Source: Acanthochlamys bracteata (Eukaryota; Streptophyta; Magnoliopsida; Pandanales; Velloziaceae). From it: a stretch of DNA of 64,000 bases. The position numbers and the translations under genes were made by a program. This document shows positions 1 through 12,488 of the stretch, one piece after another. Every line of letters begins with the position of its first letter. The first letter of the stretch is position 1. The notes beneath the pieces are model-generated. The model did no database searches. It was not told where the DNA came from and was given only the letters and a program-made list of their open reading frames with translations. The stretch lies in NCBI GenBank assembly GCA_019914995.1, contig CM034130.1, forward strand, positions 9,238,001-9,302,000, given 5' to 3'.

Positions 1-102
1 TCGAAAGAGGAAAGCAGAAGCAACCGGTTGATGTTGGGGCTGCTGCGCGCGAATCATGATCTTGTTCCGGAACATGATTCGCTATCGATACTAGATTTCT
101 AG
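1..102 (+). CDS. Possible C-terminal tail of a gene entering from the left edge
   Basis: Frame 1 is open from the first base to a TAG at 100-102, giving about 33 codons that end in ...SLSILDF. This stretch is clearly richer in G and C than the DNA after it, as expected for coding sequence. I do not recognise the family and the piece is short, so it may be chance. No splice acceptor can be assessed because the window begins here. Confidence 0.25.
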   Translation, partial: SKEESRSNRLMLGLLRANHDLVPEHDSLSILDF

Positions 103-1973
103 TTAGTCGTCACCGCCGGACAACTGTCGCTCCGTTCACCGGCCAAGGTATATCAAATTTGGTTTCGAAATGTTTTGATTTTGAAAATTTTGTTCGCCCG
201 CTCTTGGTCTCGGTGTCCTATCGTCATGCATTGAAGGTCGCTCTACTAGTAAAATTTATAGAGGGATGCCTGGGGTAGCAGGACAAAAAAAAAGAGTTTT
301 CTGGGATTAAAAAAAGGTAATTTTTGTATAAATTTTAAATAACAATTCCGTAGCGTATACTTACATGTACTTCTAAATTAAATATATTAAAAATAATTAG
401 TTATTACAGACAAATTATTATGAATAATATTATATTTTTTTTACTAGCACATGTAGATCAAATCTAGTTATTTCTAATTAAATTAATTTGAAATACGTCC
501 AATTATATATTTCTACCGCACGAGATATTTAACAAAATTTTTTAAAATATTTTTCTTAAAGCAGCACTACTGTTGTTTTTTCTCTCTTCTTCGATCAGAA
601 CAATAACAAGTTCATTGCTACTAAAAGTTACATTGAATTAGATTGCATGTAAAATTATTCTGTTCATTCTGTTGTTGTCGTAAATCTTCTCCTTCTCTGT
701 TGATCCAAGTCGGACTACTCGATTCATACATCATGATAATGCAGCGAGCAGCAGCAGCAATGACAGTAGTACAAAAAAAGATCAACAGATTTGGTATTGC
801 ATAGCTAGCAAGAGATCTGAAGAAAAGGAAGCGAGCAAAAAAATTGCTGTCATTGATCGATTACGGTGGCAGCGGAGAAAGAACCGACCGTTGTGGAAGA
901 GGATTTTCTTTGCTTCCCAAAAAAGTTTGCAGTATAATTTTGCTCAACGTTCTCACGATTGTTTATACGGTATTCACCAAACTTTATTTGGTTTGCCTTT
1001 GCCACTGTTTTTGAGTAATATTTGATTTCTTTCTAATATGAAGTCTGGTAATGAGTTTGTTACTAGGAATTTAACTATATTTTTATTTTTTTGTTGTGAT
1101 AGTGAATCATTATTGTGAAGCTAAAAATTTGGTACGGTTGATTTAAAACTAGCAAAATAGTTGGGACATATCATTGACAGAGAAGATGAATTGATAGTTG
1201 TCGCCGTACATCTCTGTATGCCCATCTGCTATTTATGAAAAATTTACGACAAATGATGAAAAATTTTTAATTTTATTTTAATTTATTTTTCGATCATTCA
1301 ATATATATATATATTATAATATTAAATAAGAAAATTTTTAATAAATAAAGAATCTAGTTCTAAAAGAATTAAATACAAAAATATCTAATTAAAAAATATT
1401 TAAATATTAGATGTATATTAATTTATGCTAATAATACCCCGTCTGCCAGTGTCAACTAATCTTATTTCCTAGCAAATATGTGTTGTTAAACTTTACCTGA
1501 TTGCTTAAACTAATATGATTCTTGATTGCTGCAAATGTCTACCCTTCTATTTTCTTCATTATAGTTTAGCTAGTGAGATTCCAGCCCTGAAAGAAGGTGA
1601 GGCAATTATTTTTATCCTGCACTTTTTACTGTGGTTCGGTTTTCTTTATCAATCTCGCGGAGATTTCCAGATCCGTTCTGCTGGAATTGAGTTAGGAGAT
1701 TGGATAAGTTTGGCATATATAACTCAAGACACTTGAACTAGTAACATCTGTTGCTGGACGCTTTCCTTCATGCCTGCTTTCACAGTATGTCTTCTGCTTA
1801 AGCTTAATTTTGTAAATTACATTCCAAAACAACCAACACGATTAGAGCGATTCATTATAATTGCAGAAATTGCTGACATCCTGCATGAAATCGAGCAGGT
1901 GGTCATGTTCTTTAATAGAAGGTATGTTAGGAGTGACCGTGCCTCTCATTACTTGGACTGGAGTTTTTTTGGA

Positions 1974-2224
1974 GGCGTTTAAAAATATTTACAAAATAAA
2001 ATATTTTTAAAATAAAATATTTTTAAAATAAAAAATATTTTAATTTTTTCTAAAAAATAAATTTTATTTTTTTATTTCAAAAAAAATATATATATATAAT
2101 AAAACGATTTTATTATGTAAAAAATTTTTACAATTTTTAAATTTTTAAATATTTATAAAATATATAAAAAAAATTTAAAATTAAAATTTAAAAATTGATT
2201 ACGAAGAACGCTCAACCAAACGGC
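1974..2224 (+). repeat. AT-rich MITE-like repeat, copy A
   Basis: The element begins near GGCGTTTAAAAATATTTA and ends near CGCTCAACCAAACGG, so its ends carry an imperfect inverted GCGTTT/AAACG signal. The interior is almost only A and T and matches the order of A/T blocks in the other copies of this window. It encodes nothing. Confidence 0.6.
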
Positions 2225-2280
2225 TCTTTATGTCGTGTTGATGTAGCCGTGCTCGAGTTGCTTTTGGAGTTGGGTTCTCA

Positions 2281-2420
2281 TTTCATTTCATTAATTCATT
2301 TTATTTTTACATATTAAAATATTTTTATAATTTATTATTATTTTATAAATAAAAAATAAAATAAAAATATTTTTTATTTTAAAAAAGATTTATTTTATAA
2401 ATACTTTTTCAAACGCTCCA
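2281..2420 (-). repeat. AT-rich MITE-like repeat, copy B, truncated
   Basis: This is the same A/T block order in inverse orientation, ending in AAACGCTCC. It is shorter than copy A and lies only about 60 bases from it, so the two form a loose inverted pair. Confidence 0.5.
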
Positions 2421-5400
2421 TGAATGCAGTGGCTCTCTGGGGGTGTATGTATCATAGCTTTCTGGCATTGCAATCCCAAAAATATTTACTCCACATCTGT
2501 AAGTGCATAATAGTTTCAATTGCATGTTATGAATCTTTTCCTATTTTGGCACAAATTCAATTGGTGTTTTTTCATCTCTACCTGCTTTGTCGAATCTCGT
2601 TAATGTCTATAAGCATTTGTCACTGAGATTTTGCTGCTGTCATTTTCTTTTCTTTATCTTCGTAGTTGTTTTCCCATTCGAAAAAGTTTCTAACTAAGAG
2701 ACGCTTTCCCTTCTACTAGTAGTACTAGCTAAATTTGTTCCCTCAAAAATTTATTTTTAAATATATCAAATATTAAAAATTACTCACACATTCACTTTTA
2801 AATATAAATTAAACACAAAAATAATACATATTGTTTTTAAAATTAATTTTTAAAAGTTTCTCTATTACAAATAAAGGAGTCCTAGTGTCGAGTTGAAATT
2901 GGATTATAATTTAAAAATTTTTTTAAAGCTGATTCGCACCGTAAGGGAGATGGCATGGCGTTATATTGTTTGCTCATTCAAATAAAACTTAAAAGGATGT
3001 TTGAGATACACTAAAATTTGTTTTCTGATTTCTTGAAATTTATAAATAAAATTATTAATATCTACTTTTTTGAATTTAAAAGTAAAAGGTATTCATAAAT
3101 TATGGTCAATATGATTTCTGTTCTTTTGAAGTTTTATACTAACATAGCTTTTGATTTTTGCGGTGATTTAAAACAAAAATAAATAGGATATAATAGTTCC
3201 AAAAAGTAAAGATTGTTTTATTCGCGTGTTTATGTATTTGGTAAATATAGAATAGCCTTCTAATGTGGAGTGAGGTACGGAAATCAAGGGTAGTGTTGTT
3301 TACCGTACAAGTAGGGCCATGAGAACACCAATAAATATATGACATGTGTACATTCACATGCATTGATCGCAGCGTTCTGCTCCGCGATGAATCCCTATTG
3401 GGAACCAGCAGCCTAGTACAATTTCTTGCAAAACAAATCCTTAATATTAATAATTTCAGAGATACAAGCACAATTCTAAGCGTTTTAAATCAAAATGTGT
3501 TTTTTTAAAAGTAAATTATTAAAATAAGACTTATAAAAAATAAGTTATTATAAATAATATTACTGAAGTGTTCTAATTTTTATATTTTTACAAAATTAAA
3601 TTAAAAGTAATCTTTTGTATTATTTTGTGTAATTTGAAATTAAGTCAAAGCAAATTTTGGGTACCAAAAAAGTAAGTTATAAAAGTTAAAAACTACTTCT
3701 AAATTTTCTATAAATGATATAAATGTAAGTCATAGTTGGGAATAATTTTTCATCAGAAGCGCTAATTATGCAATACGATAATTTTACTAAACAAGCAAAA
3801 TCACTCCTTGCAATCATTAAATAGAACGTCTCTACGATCATTAGGCTTTTTTTTTTTCTCTGGAAGTCTATTCTCCAAAAAATTTATTTAAGATATTTCT
3901 AATGATCCATTTGAAGGTTTGTGCATGTGACATTAGGGAGCCTCTGCGTTGGACCATGCATGAAATAATAAGGTTGTCAAAGTTTAAAGAGTATTCTCTT
4001 CAGAAGATTTGTTCTTTTCCTAATTAACACTAAAATATATTAATTAACAAAGATCAGACCTAAAATTACAAATAGTTCGAATTCGTACGCTTATTTTAAA
4101 ATTTAATGAAATGCTAGGCTTTTAACTAATAGTGATTGCTAAACTCAAAAACTCGGTTAGCTTTGGAAATCAAAGACAATTTATCATTCGAAGGGAAGGG
4201 GGGGTAGCTGGGTAAGGAGAGCCCAAACTTGCTGAAACTCAGAATTTAGAGGTCCATAAATGCGAAAATGATTATAAGGAGACCTAATATGCGTATTACT
4301 CAGACAAGAGATCATGAAGAAGGGGACCATTTGTTATTCGTGTTCGAGGGAGAAGAAAAAGAGAAGATGGACTGTTTCAGATAACGTCAAAGCATCTAAA
4401 CTCTTCGAAGTGCGCCCAAATAAATCATGTCGGCTCGGATCTGGATCCTATAGGATTCAACTCAGTCTAAGAAATTGCTATTAATTTTCCATAATCATTT
4501 AAAACTAAATTGACACTTAATTACTTACTAATACAAACTTGAAGATAATCCATTTCTTTCGAATTAGTTCTTCTGTATATCGCTCAATGACAAAGGGGAC
4601 ATTTAAAATAGAGGAAAAAAATAAAACTTTTCCTTAAAAACTATTTTATAAAATTTTAAATATACTTAATATATAAAGTTCTAAAACATTATAATTTCTA
4701 CATTACATAAATATAATATTTGAAACTTTATTTGTATTGGTTTTTATTTTACTTTATTTCAGTATCCTAATAATTTTTTTATAATAGTATATAAATTTAT
4801 TAAAAAAATTAGAAAAATTATGTCATAAAATTTTATATTAATTATTACTATTAATAGTTTTTAAAAAAATTTATAAATATTTTTTAAAAAATTATGTCAA
4901 ATATAGTCCAAATAAGGTCCAAAATTGTTCTTAATAAAATATAGCAAATCTGTTATATGGAGCGTAGTGAAATGTTAAACGAGATGCAACCACGTTGATG
5001 CGAATGGATTCGGTGAATTTGCTGCTGCGCTGCTGCTGCTGCTCATCGCTCATCATTCATCAACTCAATCAGTGAGTCGCCCTTACCTCTCTCTCACTAC
5101 CTGTCTCTTCTCTCTCCGGTATATTACACGCACAACAACAAGAGTTATATAGTGCTCGCGGGGCCCACCTTAAAATAGCTGCATTCACAGTCGAGCCCAC
5201 CCCTTCCCTTACTGTTTTTATTCCGTACCCCCACCACTGTAGTAGCTGTAGCTCTTCTTTATTTTTTAACTATTTAGCTTTTAAAATACATTCGCAATAT
5301 CAGCCCCGTAACCATATTCGTTACAATTGCATCCCCAAAAATAACAGAAATACCACCAAAGTGTCCGCTCCTAAACTAATGAATGCATGTATTTAGGTTT

Positions 5401-5965
5401 TCAAAATTATAGCGTTATGAGCATGTTAGTTTTATACAAACATAACAAAATTTTTAAATTTCAATTATTCAGTATAAACAAGACTACTTATTTGCGAACA
5501 AATAATTAGAAATAAATGATGTCTGTTGAATTCCTAGTTTAGTCCCAAAAGTTACTTACAAACTAACAATGATAATGCAGAACTTTTTTCAAGTTAAAAT
5601 TCTATCCATATTACGGTCTATTCAAGTCCATTTAAATACTATATACATGCTGAATGGAAGGAATTCTGCGTACTATTTTGGTCACTCATGGAAAAACCGG
5701 AAAATTGTCCTAATATTGAAATATCTATCAATATTTAGAGCCGTATTGCAAACTATTTTATTGTAGGCACATGTTTTGCAAACTAATCTTTTAATCTTTT
5801 ACTTCAGTTAAAATGTCCTTGGAAAACGAAATAAGGAGAGGTGGAAGAAGAACAGCGGGAGATAATAATAAAGAAAAAAGCAGCGGCTGTGGTACGACAA
5901 CCACCACCTCCCTTCCCCTCAATCTCTAGTGATTCCTTTCTTTCTTTTCATCTATTTTCCCCACC

Positions 5966-5975
5966 TATTTAAATA
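5966..5975 (+). promoter_or_regulatory. Likely TATA box of the DELLA gene
   Basis: TATTTAAATA lies in a less AT-rich context (CCACC before, CCCG after). It would place transcription start near 5995-6005 and give a leader of about 600 bases before the DELLA ATG at 6604. The leader is rich in CT runs and contains an AGATT-type short repeat near 6117-6145. An intron inside the leader cannot be excluded. Confidence 0.45.
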
Positions 5976-6431
5976 AACCCGTATACAAAACACGTTACTT
6001 TCGTTTCATTTTATTCACATCTACATTCATTATTATCTCTTTGATTCATTACACTCTCACGTATTTTGCCTTAATTTAATGTTTTCCTTGCTGCCGGACT
6101 TATTAAACTAGCACATAGATTAGATTAGATTAAATTAGATTAGAGCCTAATGTAATCTTTATGAACTCATCCGCTGTAGTATGTACTATGTAGTAGTAGC
6201 ATTGTTCTATTTTAAGCTCTCTCTCTTCTTTATTTTTAAGTTTCTCCTCTTTTCTGAAATCTTTCAATCTTTGCTTGATTATTAGCATGACACTACCCAC
6301 CAGCTAGCCTATTCTCTTCTTTCCTATTTCTCCTTTCCTTTGCCCCTTTGATTCAGCTAGTAGTGAAGAAGAATGAAAGATTACTAGTAGATCTAAAATC
6401 TTTTAAGCAACAAAAATAAAATCTCTCTCTC

Positions 6432-6485
6432 ATGCTGCCGCTGCTTCTGCTTCTGCAACTACTACTTCTTGGTAATCGTGCTTGA
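6432..6485 (+). promoter_or_regulatory. Upstream ORF in the DELLA leader (17 codons, Leu-rich)
   Basis: An ATG at 6432 opens a 17-codon frame (MLPLLLLLQLLLLGNRA) that closes with TGA at 6483-6485, about 120 bases before the DELLA start. Shorter ATG-stop frames also occur earlier in the leader. If this region is in the mature mRNA, these would be expected to reduce translation of the main frame. Whether it is translated is not known from sequence. Confidence 0.35.
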
Positions 6486-6603
6486 ATCGATTCTGCTCCT
6501 AGTAGTACTGTACTAGTTGTAAATACAAATTTCAGAAGAAAAAGAAAGAAAAAACTTCAAGAAAAGAAAAAGATTAAAGAAATCATCATACCTTGGAGAC
6601 AAA

Positions 6604-8529
6604 ATGAAGAGAGAGAACCACCAGATTGTTGACAAAGGGAAGATTATGGCGGCGACGGAGGAAGAGACCAACGGCGGCGTCGATGAGTTGTTGGCGGCGT
6701 TGGGATACAAGGTTCGGTCTTCAGACATGGCTGATGTAGCTCAGAAGCTTGAGCAGCTTGATATGGCCATGGCGATGAGTTCCGCTGGTGGTGGTGGCGG
6801 TGGAATGTTATCAATCGCCGACGACAACGCTCTGCTTTCTCATCTTGCTTCTGATACGGTTCACTATAATCCTTCTGATCTCTCCGCTTGGCTCGAATCC
6901 ATGTTGTCAGAAATCAACGCTCCACCACTGCCTCCGCCGCCGCCGCAACCACCGGCTCCGACGGTCTACGCTCCGTCTTCTTCGATTCTGGATACTCTTG
7001 AAGTCCTGGATCAAGCTGAGTCTTCATCTACTGCTGTCGTTGATTTCTCCGCACAGAAGATTACAGATGAGAACTTCGATCTCAAGCCTGTTTTCAGTAC
7101 AACTCCTTCTAGTGGTTTGCTTTACGGATCTGATCATGGTGGGATCGGGAGAGATCGGAAACGGATTCGATCATCAGCTTCTTCTTCATCGTCTTCATCG
7201 CGAGAAATCACTGGCGGTACGGGCAGCGGAGGAGTAAAGTCAGCGACAGCGGCGGCGATAGAGTCTTCGTCATCGGTGGTGATGGTTGTTGATGCACAAG
7301 AAGCAGGGATCAGGCTTGTTCATGCTCTGCTAGGCTGCGCTGAAGCTGTGCAGCAAGAAAACTTCAAGGCAGCAGACGCACTACTGAAGCAGATCTCTTT
7401 GCTTTCGTCCTCGCAGGCTGGCGCCATGCGCAAGGTCGCCGATTACTTCGCGCAAGCACTCGCTCGCCGAATCTACCGTCTTGTTCCAAGCAACCCCGAC
7501 TCGCTCGACTCAGCGTTCGCCGATTTCCTTCACATGCACTTCTATGAATCATGCCCTTACTTGAAGTTCGCGCACTTCACTGCAAACCAAGCAATCCTTG
7601 AAGCTTTCGCCGGAAAACGAAAAGTTCATGTGATCGATTTCAGTATGAAACAAGGGATGCAGTGGCCTGCTCTGATGCAAGCGCTGGCTCTCCTACCAGG
7701 GGCCCCTCCGTCTTTCCGTCTCACGGGAATCGGTCCGCCGCAGCCTGATAACACCGATGCGTTGCAGCAGGTTGGATGGAAATTAGCTCAGTTCGCCGAC
7801 ACGATCCATGTCGATTTTGATTACCGTGGTTTCGTTGCCTCCTCTCTCGCTGATCTCGAACCTTACATGCTCATCAATCACAAACAATCCCATCAGCAAC
7901 AACAATCAAAACCCCATCAAGCTCAACCGAAAGACGAAGACGGCGACGAAGAAGAAGAAGAAGTCATTGCAATCAATTCAATCTTCGAGCTCCACAAACT
8001 ACTAGCACGGCCAGGTGAATTAGACAAAGTTCTCAGTACGGTAAAAGCATTGAATCCAAAGATTGTCACTATCGCCGAACAAGAATCGAACCACAACTCG
8101 GGGACATTCACTGAACGATTCACTGAAGCACTACACTACTACTCAACAATGTTCGATTCGTTAGAAGACGACGGCAGCTGTGGCGGCGGAGACGGAGCAG
8201 GAGCTGAGCAGGTGATGTTGATGACAGAGGTTTACCTCGGTAGGGAAATCTGCAACGTTGTTGCTTGTGAAGGAACGGATCGGACTGAACGGCACGAGAC
8301 ATTACAGCAGTGGCGTGGAAGGTTAACTCGGGCCGGGTTCGACTCAGTCCATATAGGTTCAAACGCGTTCAAACAAGCGAGCATGTTGTTATCAGTCTAC
8401 GCCGGCGGTGATGGTTATCGTGTGGAAGAGAAAGAAGGTTGTCTTACTCTCGGATGGCACAGCAGACCGCTCATTGCCACGTCAGCGTGGCGGCCTTCTA
8501 ATTCCAATGCCGCCGGGAATGGTCGTTAA
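6604..8529 (+). CDS. GAI: DELLA protein (GAI/RGA type GRAS regulator)
   Basis: Intronless 641-residue frame. DELLA proteins are nuclear repressors of gibberellin responses; gibberellin-bound GID1 docks on their N terminus and leads to SCF-mediated degradation. Visible in order: DELLA motif at residues 27-31 followed by LGYKV; TVHYNP at 85-90; a proline run near 108-116; a serine-rich linker near 190-225; then a full GRAS domain with leucine heptad region, VHVID core, and the terminal SAW segment (GWHSRPL...TSAWRP). Length fits the family (about 530-640). The start is the first in-frame ATG and precedes DELLA by the usual distance. Odd: a Gln/His-rich then acidic stretch at about residues 425-455 sits inside the GRAS domain where most DELLAs have a short RPSE-like loop. 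Both degron motifs look intact, so I expect a gibberellin-responsive protein. Confidence 0.97.
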   Translation: MKRENHQIVDKGKIMAATEEETNGGVDELLAALGYKVRSSDMADVAQKLEQLDMAMAMSSAGGGGGGMLSIADDNALLSHLASDTVHYNPSDLSAWLESMLSEINAPPLPPPPPQPPAPTVYAPSSSILDTLEVLDQAESSSTAVVDFSAQKITDENFDLKPVFSTTPSSGLLYGSDHGGIGRDRKRIRSSASSSSSSSREITGGTGSGGVKSATAAAIESSSSVVMVVDAQEAGIRLVHALLGCAEAVQQENFKAADALLKQISLLSSSQAGAMRKVADYFAQALARRIYRLVPSNPDSLDSAFADFLHMHFYESCPYLKFAHFTANQAILEAFAGKRKVHVIDFSMKQGMQWPALMQALALLPGAPPSFRLTGIGPPQPDNTDALQQVGWKLAQFADTIHVDFDYRGFVASSLADLEPYMLINHKQSHQQQQSKPHQAQPKDEDGDEEEEEVIAINSIFELHKLLARPGELDKVLSTVKALNPKIVTIAEQESNHNSGTFTERFTEALHYYSTMFDSLEDDGSCGGGDGAGAEQVMLMTEVYLGREICNVVACEGTDRTERHETLQQWRGRLTRAGFDSVHIGSNAFKQASMLLSVYAGGDGYRVEEKEGCLTLGWHSRPLIATSAWRPSNSNAAGNGR

Positions 8530-9418
8530 CTGTTCCGGCGGAATCGGATTGATTGAGTTCGAGTTTGATAAGAAAAAAATTCAAATCAGGTTCTTGTCAG
8601 ATTTGATTGGTTGGTTCATGATGTAGAGCTGCTTTGCTTGCTTGGTAGCAAGCTACTGCAATCGGTTTTAATATTTTGTTTAATTTTAGTTTTGTGGGAT
8701 GGAATGTGGTGATTAATTAATTAAATTAATGTGATGAAAAAATGGGGGATGTAGTAGTAGTACTAGTACTAGTAAGTAGTAGGAGTAACCTCTTTCTTCC
8801 TGCTATAAATATGTTAGAGAGAAAGGAGGAGAATAATAATGATGGAAGAGGGATTGAAATAGAGAGGGTTTGTTTCTTTTCTGCTACTACTGTTTACTGT
8901 TTGTTAAAATTCCAGCAATGCTTTTTACTTTTTCTTTTGATTAGGTATTTTTTAACTGCTCATAGTTACTGCAAGGGTTAATTAATAATAAGCTTATGGA
9001 ACTCCGTGGAAGCAAAATAAAAGCCTTTAGAACATTTTTAGTTAGCGTGTCCTGTGCAGCAGAGAGTAAAATTATAATTGTTTTCAGGTACATGAAAATG
9101 ATTGTCATATAAAAAAATGGCTATTTGAGTTCAATGGAAATCATGTACCTTAAACTGTTCATCTACGATAAAAAAAGAAATCAAACAATACGCCTATTGT
9201 ACAAAACGTCTCAATTGTTGTGTGTTAATTTTGATGTTTAATTTTACGTGGCTTTTGTTGATCGATAGCGATTATTATGCAGGAGTAGAGAAGAAGAAGG
9301 AGGAGAGGAGAGTAGGGGGTGTGGTGTTATGGAGATTGACAGCAACAGCTGTCCAATCAGGATTCAGGTTGGATGTCAGTACTGAGTGGGTACACGGGAA
9401 GAAAGAGAATAAGTGGGA

Positions 9419-9428
9419 CCCACGTGGG
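9419..9428. promoter_or_regulatory. G-box palindrome CCCACGTGGG
   Basis: A perfect ten-base palindrome with core CACGTG, the binding site of plant bZIP and bHLH (PIF-type) factors. It lies about 890 bases downstream of the DELLA stop, in a locally GC-rich island with no recognised gene start after it, so its target is unclear. Confidence 0.4.
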
Positions 9429-10762
9429 GGAGGTTCTCTAATAAAATTGGAATGAGGAAGATGGTGCTCTTATTTTCTCGTGTTTTTCTTTTTCTTTACT
9501 TCGTTATTTGTTGATTAAAGTAGACCGTCTATTCCAACTCAAATTCTTATGTTTTTAGCTATCTTTTTAAAGTTTATTTATAATTATATATATATGAAAA
9601 CTTTTTGAACTATTTTCATTCAGATTTTAAACTTAAAAATGAGTTCTTTTTAAAATTCAAAATTAACTTTTATTCATTTTTATGGTGTGATTATAATTAT
9701 ATTTATATAATATGTATATAAATTATAGATGTCTATTCAAATATATAAACGGAGCTTAAATAATAAAAAGTTATTTAAAAAGTTACTAATAATATATAAA
9801 CTTTTAAAAAAATGAGCTCGCTTAGAGTTACCGTACAAGACCGCATAAAGTCAAAAAATAAAAAAAGTTATAATAATAAGTTTTATAAAGTTTTTAAAAA
9901 TCTAATCGGTAAGGATAGTAAAGTATCATTTAATATACTCTAATTTAAAACTTCTCTAAATTTTATTATATGTTATAACCGAGTACTATCTGTGCTATTG
10001 GATTCAAGTAAGATTTGGGAATGTTTACAAATATTTAAAAGGAGTTTTTTGAAAAAAATATTTTAATTTAAAAAAAAAAGTTATATTTTTTTTATTTTAA
10101 AAAAATAAAAATAACTATGTATTTATATTTTTAATTTTTTAAAAAAATATATAAAATATTTTTTTAAAATGTAAAAATATAAACTTCAAATTGAAATAAA
10201 AAAATAAAGAAAGAATAAGTAACTGTCAGCCCGTTAACTATGGTCGGCACTTCATTAAAAGTCTTTGGAATACCTGCTTTAAATAGAGCCAGATGGTTCG
10301 ATTCGGATCAAGTATTTTTCATCCTGCTTAGATTCGAACCTAGGGTGGATGTGTTAACTAAGTACATTTTGGATTTTCATTTGAGGTTTTTATTATTAAT
10401 TTAAAGCTCAAAATATAAGTAACAAATCAAATAGAGCGGTTAATATCACTATTTAAGAATTTATTTTTAAATTCGTTTTTGATAAGTAAATAAATCTACG
10501 GTAAAAGTAAGTTAGAAGTAACGAGAATTTTATTGAACGTGTGCGTAGAAATACTTTTAAAAATAATTTTTTAAAACAAAAAATATTTGATACATGAATT
10601 CTATTATTTTATTAAAATAATATAAAAATTATATAATTTTTATATTAAATATTTTATAAAATATTATAACAAACTTATTAATAAATATAAATTAAAAATT
10701 AAAAAAATTAGTTTTATGAAATGCCTTGCCGGACGCCTGTCAAGTAATTTAAAGATTAGAGT

Positions 10763-11004
10763 GGCGTTCAAAATTATTTATGAAATAAATTTTTTTAAAT
10801 AAAAAATATTTTATTATTTGTAAAAATAAGTTTTATTATTTTATTTTTAAAAAATAATAAAAATATGAAATAAAAAATTTTATTATGTAAAATTTTTAAC
10901 ATTTTCTAAATTTTAAAAAAATTTAAAAATATTTATAAAATATATTTAAAAATATAAAATTAAAATTAAAAAAAAGTGTGGAAGTAAACACTCAACCAAC
11001 ACCT
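10763..11004 (+). repeat. AT-rich MITE-like repeat, copy C
   Basis: Starts near GTGGCGTTCAAAATT and ends near AACACTCAACCAACACC, with the family's A/T interior. It has the same orientation as copy A. Confidence 0.6.
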
Positions 11005-12250
11005 CCATAGTCGATCAAGAATTTTCTATTACATAACACGTTGTGTGGATCATCGGCATGGTTCTTCTATTGGTAACACATTAATTGTAAGTAAATTTAT
11101 TATATTCTTTTCATATTTTGAATTCTTCATATATTTTAATTATTATTTTAAATTTTAGTTTTAGATATTTTAATTACCGTTATGAAGTTCATTTTTATCA
11201 AATTATACTTCCATCTATTTTTAGTATGTTTGCACATAAGATTGTTTTAATTTTATAGAATTCATTTTTCTTGATTAGAATTTGGCTAAATTTAGTTTTA
11301 AATTTAATTAATTTAAAACCTGACACAACTTATTTTTAACTTACATTTTGAAATTTTTTTGGAAAAATTTTCTTTTATAAAATTTATTCTTGTGTAACTA
11401 AAATACGGTACTTAATTGTTGAGAACGTTCATGCCATATATCTGCCTTTCACTTTCGCCACTTCATTCTTCAACCTACATAGTGATCTTTTTTATTCCAT
11501 GTCTCCAACGGGGCCTTAGTGCCATGATGTTAAAATTTTTTCCCATGCATTAACTATCTTAAGCGAAGGTGTTTGGATTATAGGTAACCGAGTAGAATGA
11601 AAGGAAAGGTGAAGCAGCATCCCTTCTTTCTTCTTATCTGGAGGGAAATTGCTTACCCCTCCGTTATTTATCTTCCTCTTCGTTATTCTCTTGTCTAAGC
11701 AGAAGAGCAGCGTTCAGGAAAGTGCTTTGTATCTGTTGTTGGTCAATCATAGCCATTTGGAGAAGAAGAAAACAAAGCTCCCCACCTTGAAACTATCCTA
11801 CTAATTAATGCATGACAAATCGAACAAATCACTTTCTTTGCTCTTCCAGAATTTAAGGTGTGTTATTTTAAACAAAAATGAATTATTAAAAAATAGTTTT
11901 ATATAACTGAAAGTAAAATAAAAATAATATTTTAATAAAAAATTGAAATTATAAGATGAAAAGAATACAATCTTTAGGCCAAACATTTCAAAAGCCGTAA
12001 AAGATGAAGATGATCCACAAAATTCAACAACAAAAAAAAATATTTAAACATGTGATTAATTTTGTTCAGTCACGAAATTTCTAAGCTAATTCTATTATTT
12101 TGTTAAACTAGAACTCCTGAATATTCAATTCAATTTGTCCTAAATACGAACTTATTATAGCAAGTTGACGTAGAAAGAAAAAGACTTCCACTATTATTAT
12201 GAAGAAGAGAAGATATTAATCCACGGAACCGAATTCATATATATGTTAGT

Positions 12251-12488
12251 AGGGAATATTTGAGAATACTTATAAAATAAAGTTTTTTAAAATAAAAAAT
12301 ATTTTTATTATTTTTAAAAAATAAATTTTATTATTTATATTTAAAAAAATAATAAAAATATATAATAAAAAATTTTATTATATAAAATTTATATTTTTAA
12401 ATAAATTTTTTAATATTATAAAATATATATTAAAACATATGAAATAAAAATTAAAAAATAATATTAAGAAAATGCTAAGCCAAACGAG
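12251..12488 (+). repeat. AT-rich MITE-like repeat, copy D
   Basis: Starts near GGGAATATTTGAGAATACTT and ends near ATGCTAAGCCAAACGAGC. The interior follows the family block order, including the shared AAAAATTTTATTATATAAAA block. Confidence 0.6.

Larger units (their letters stand above)
103..5960. other. Intergenic, AT-rich, no gene recognised
   Basis: I see no coding region here; the open frames are short and lack family motifs. The stretch holds two copies of the AT-rich MITE-like repeat (about 1974-2224 and 2281-2420) and long A/T runs. Around 5000-5200 there is a CTG-rich, CT-rich and relatively GC-rich patch followed by a TATA-like string, which could be a remote promoter element. From about 5800 onward the sequence becomes the promoter of the DELLA gene. 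Confidence 0.6.

Noticed and set aside
3139-3471. 110-codon minus-strand open frame in the left spacer
   Set aside because: No recognisable domain, AT-rich neighbours and no splice or promoter context; likely chance.
6788-7237. 149-codon open frame overlapping the DELLA gene on the same strand
   Set aside because: It is an out-of-frame shadow of DELLA codons with no family motif.
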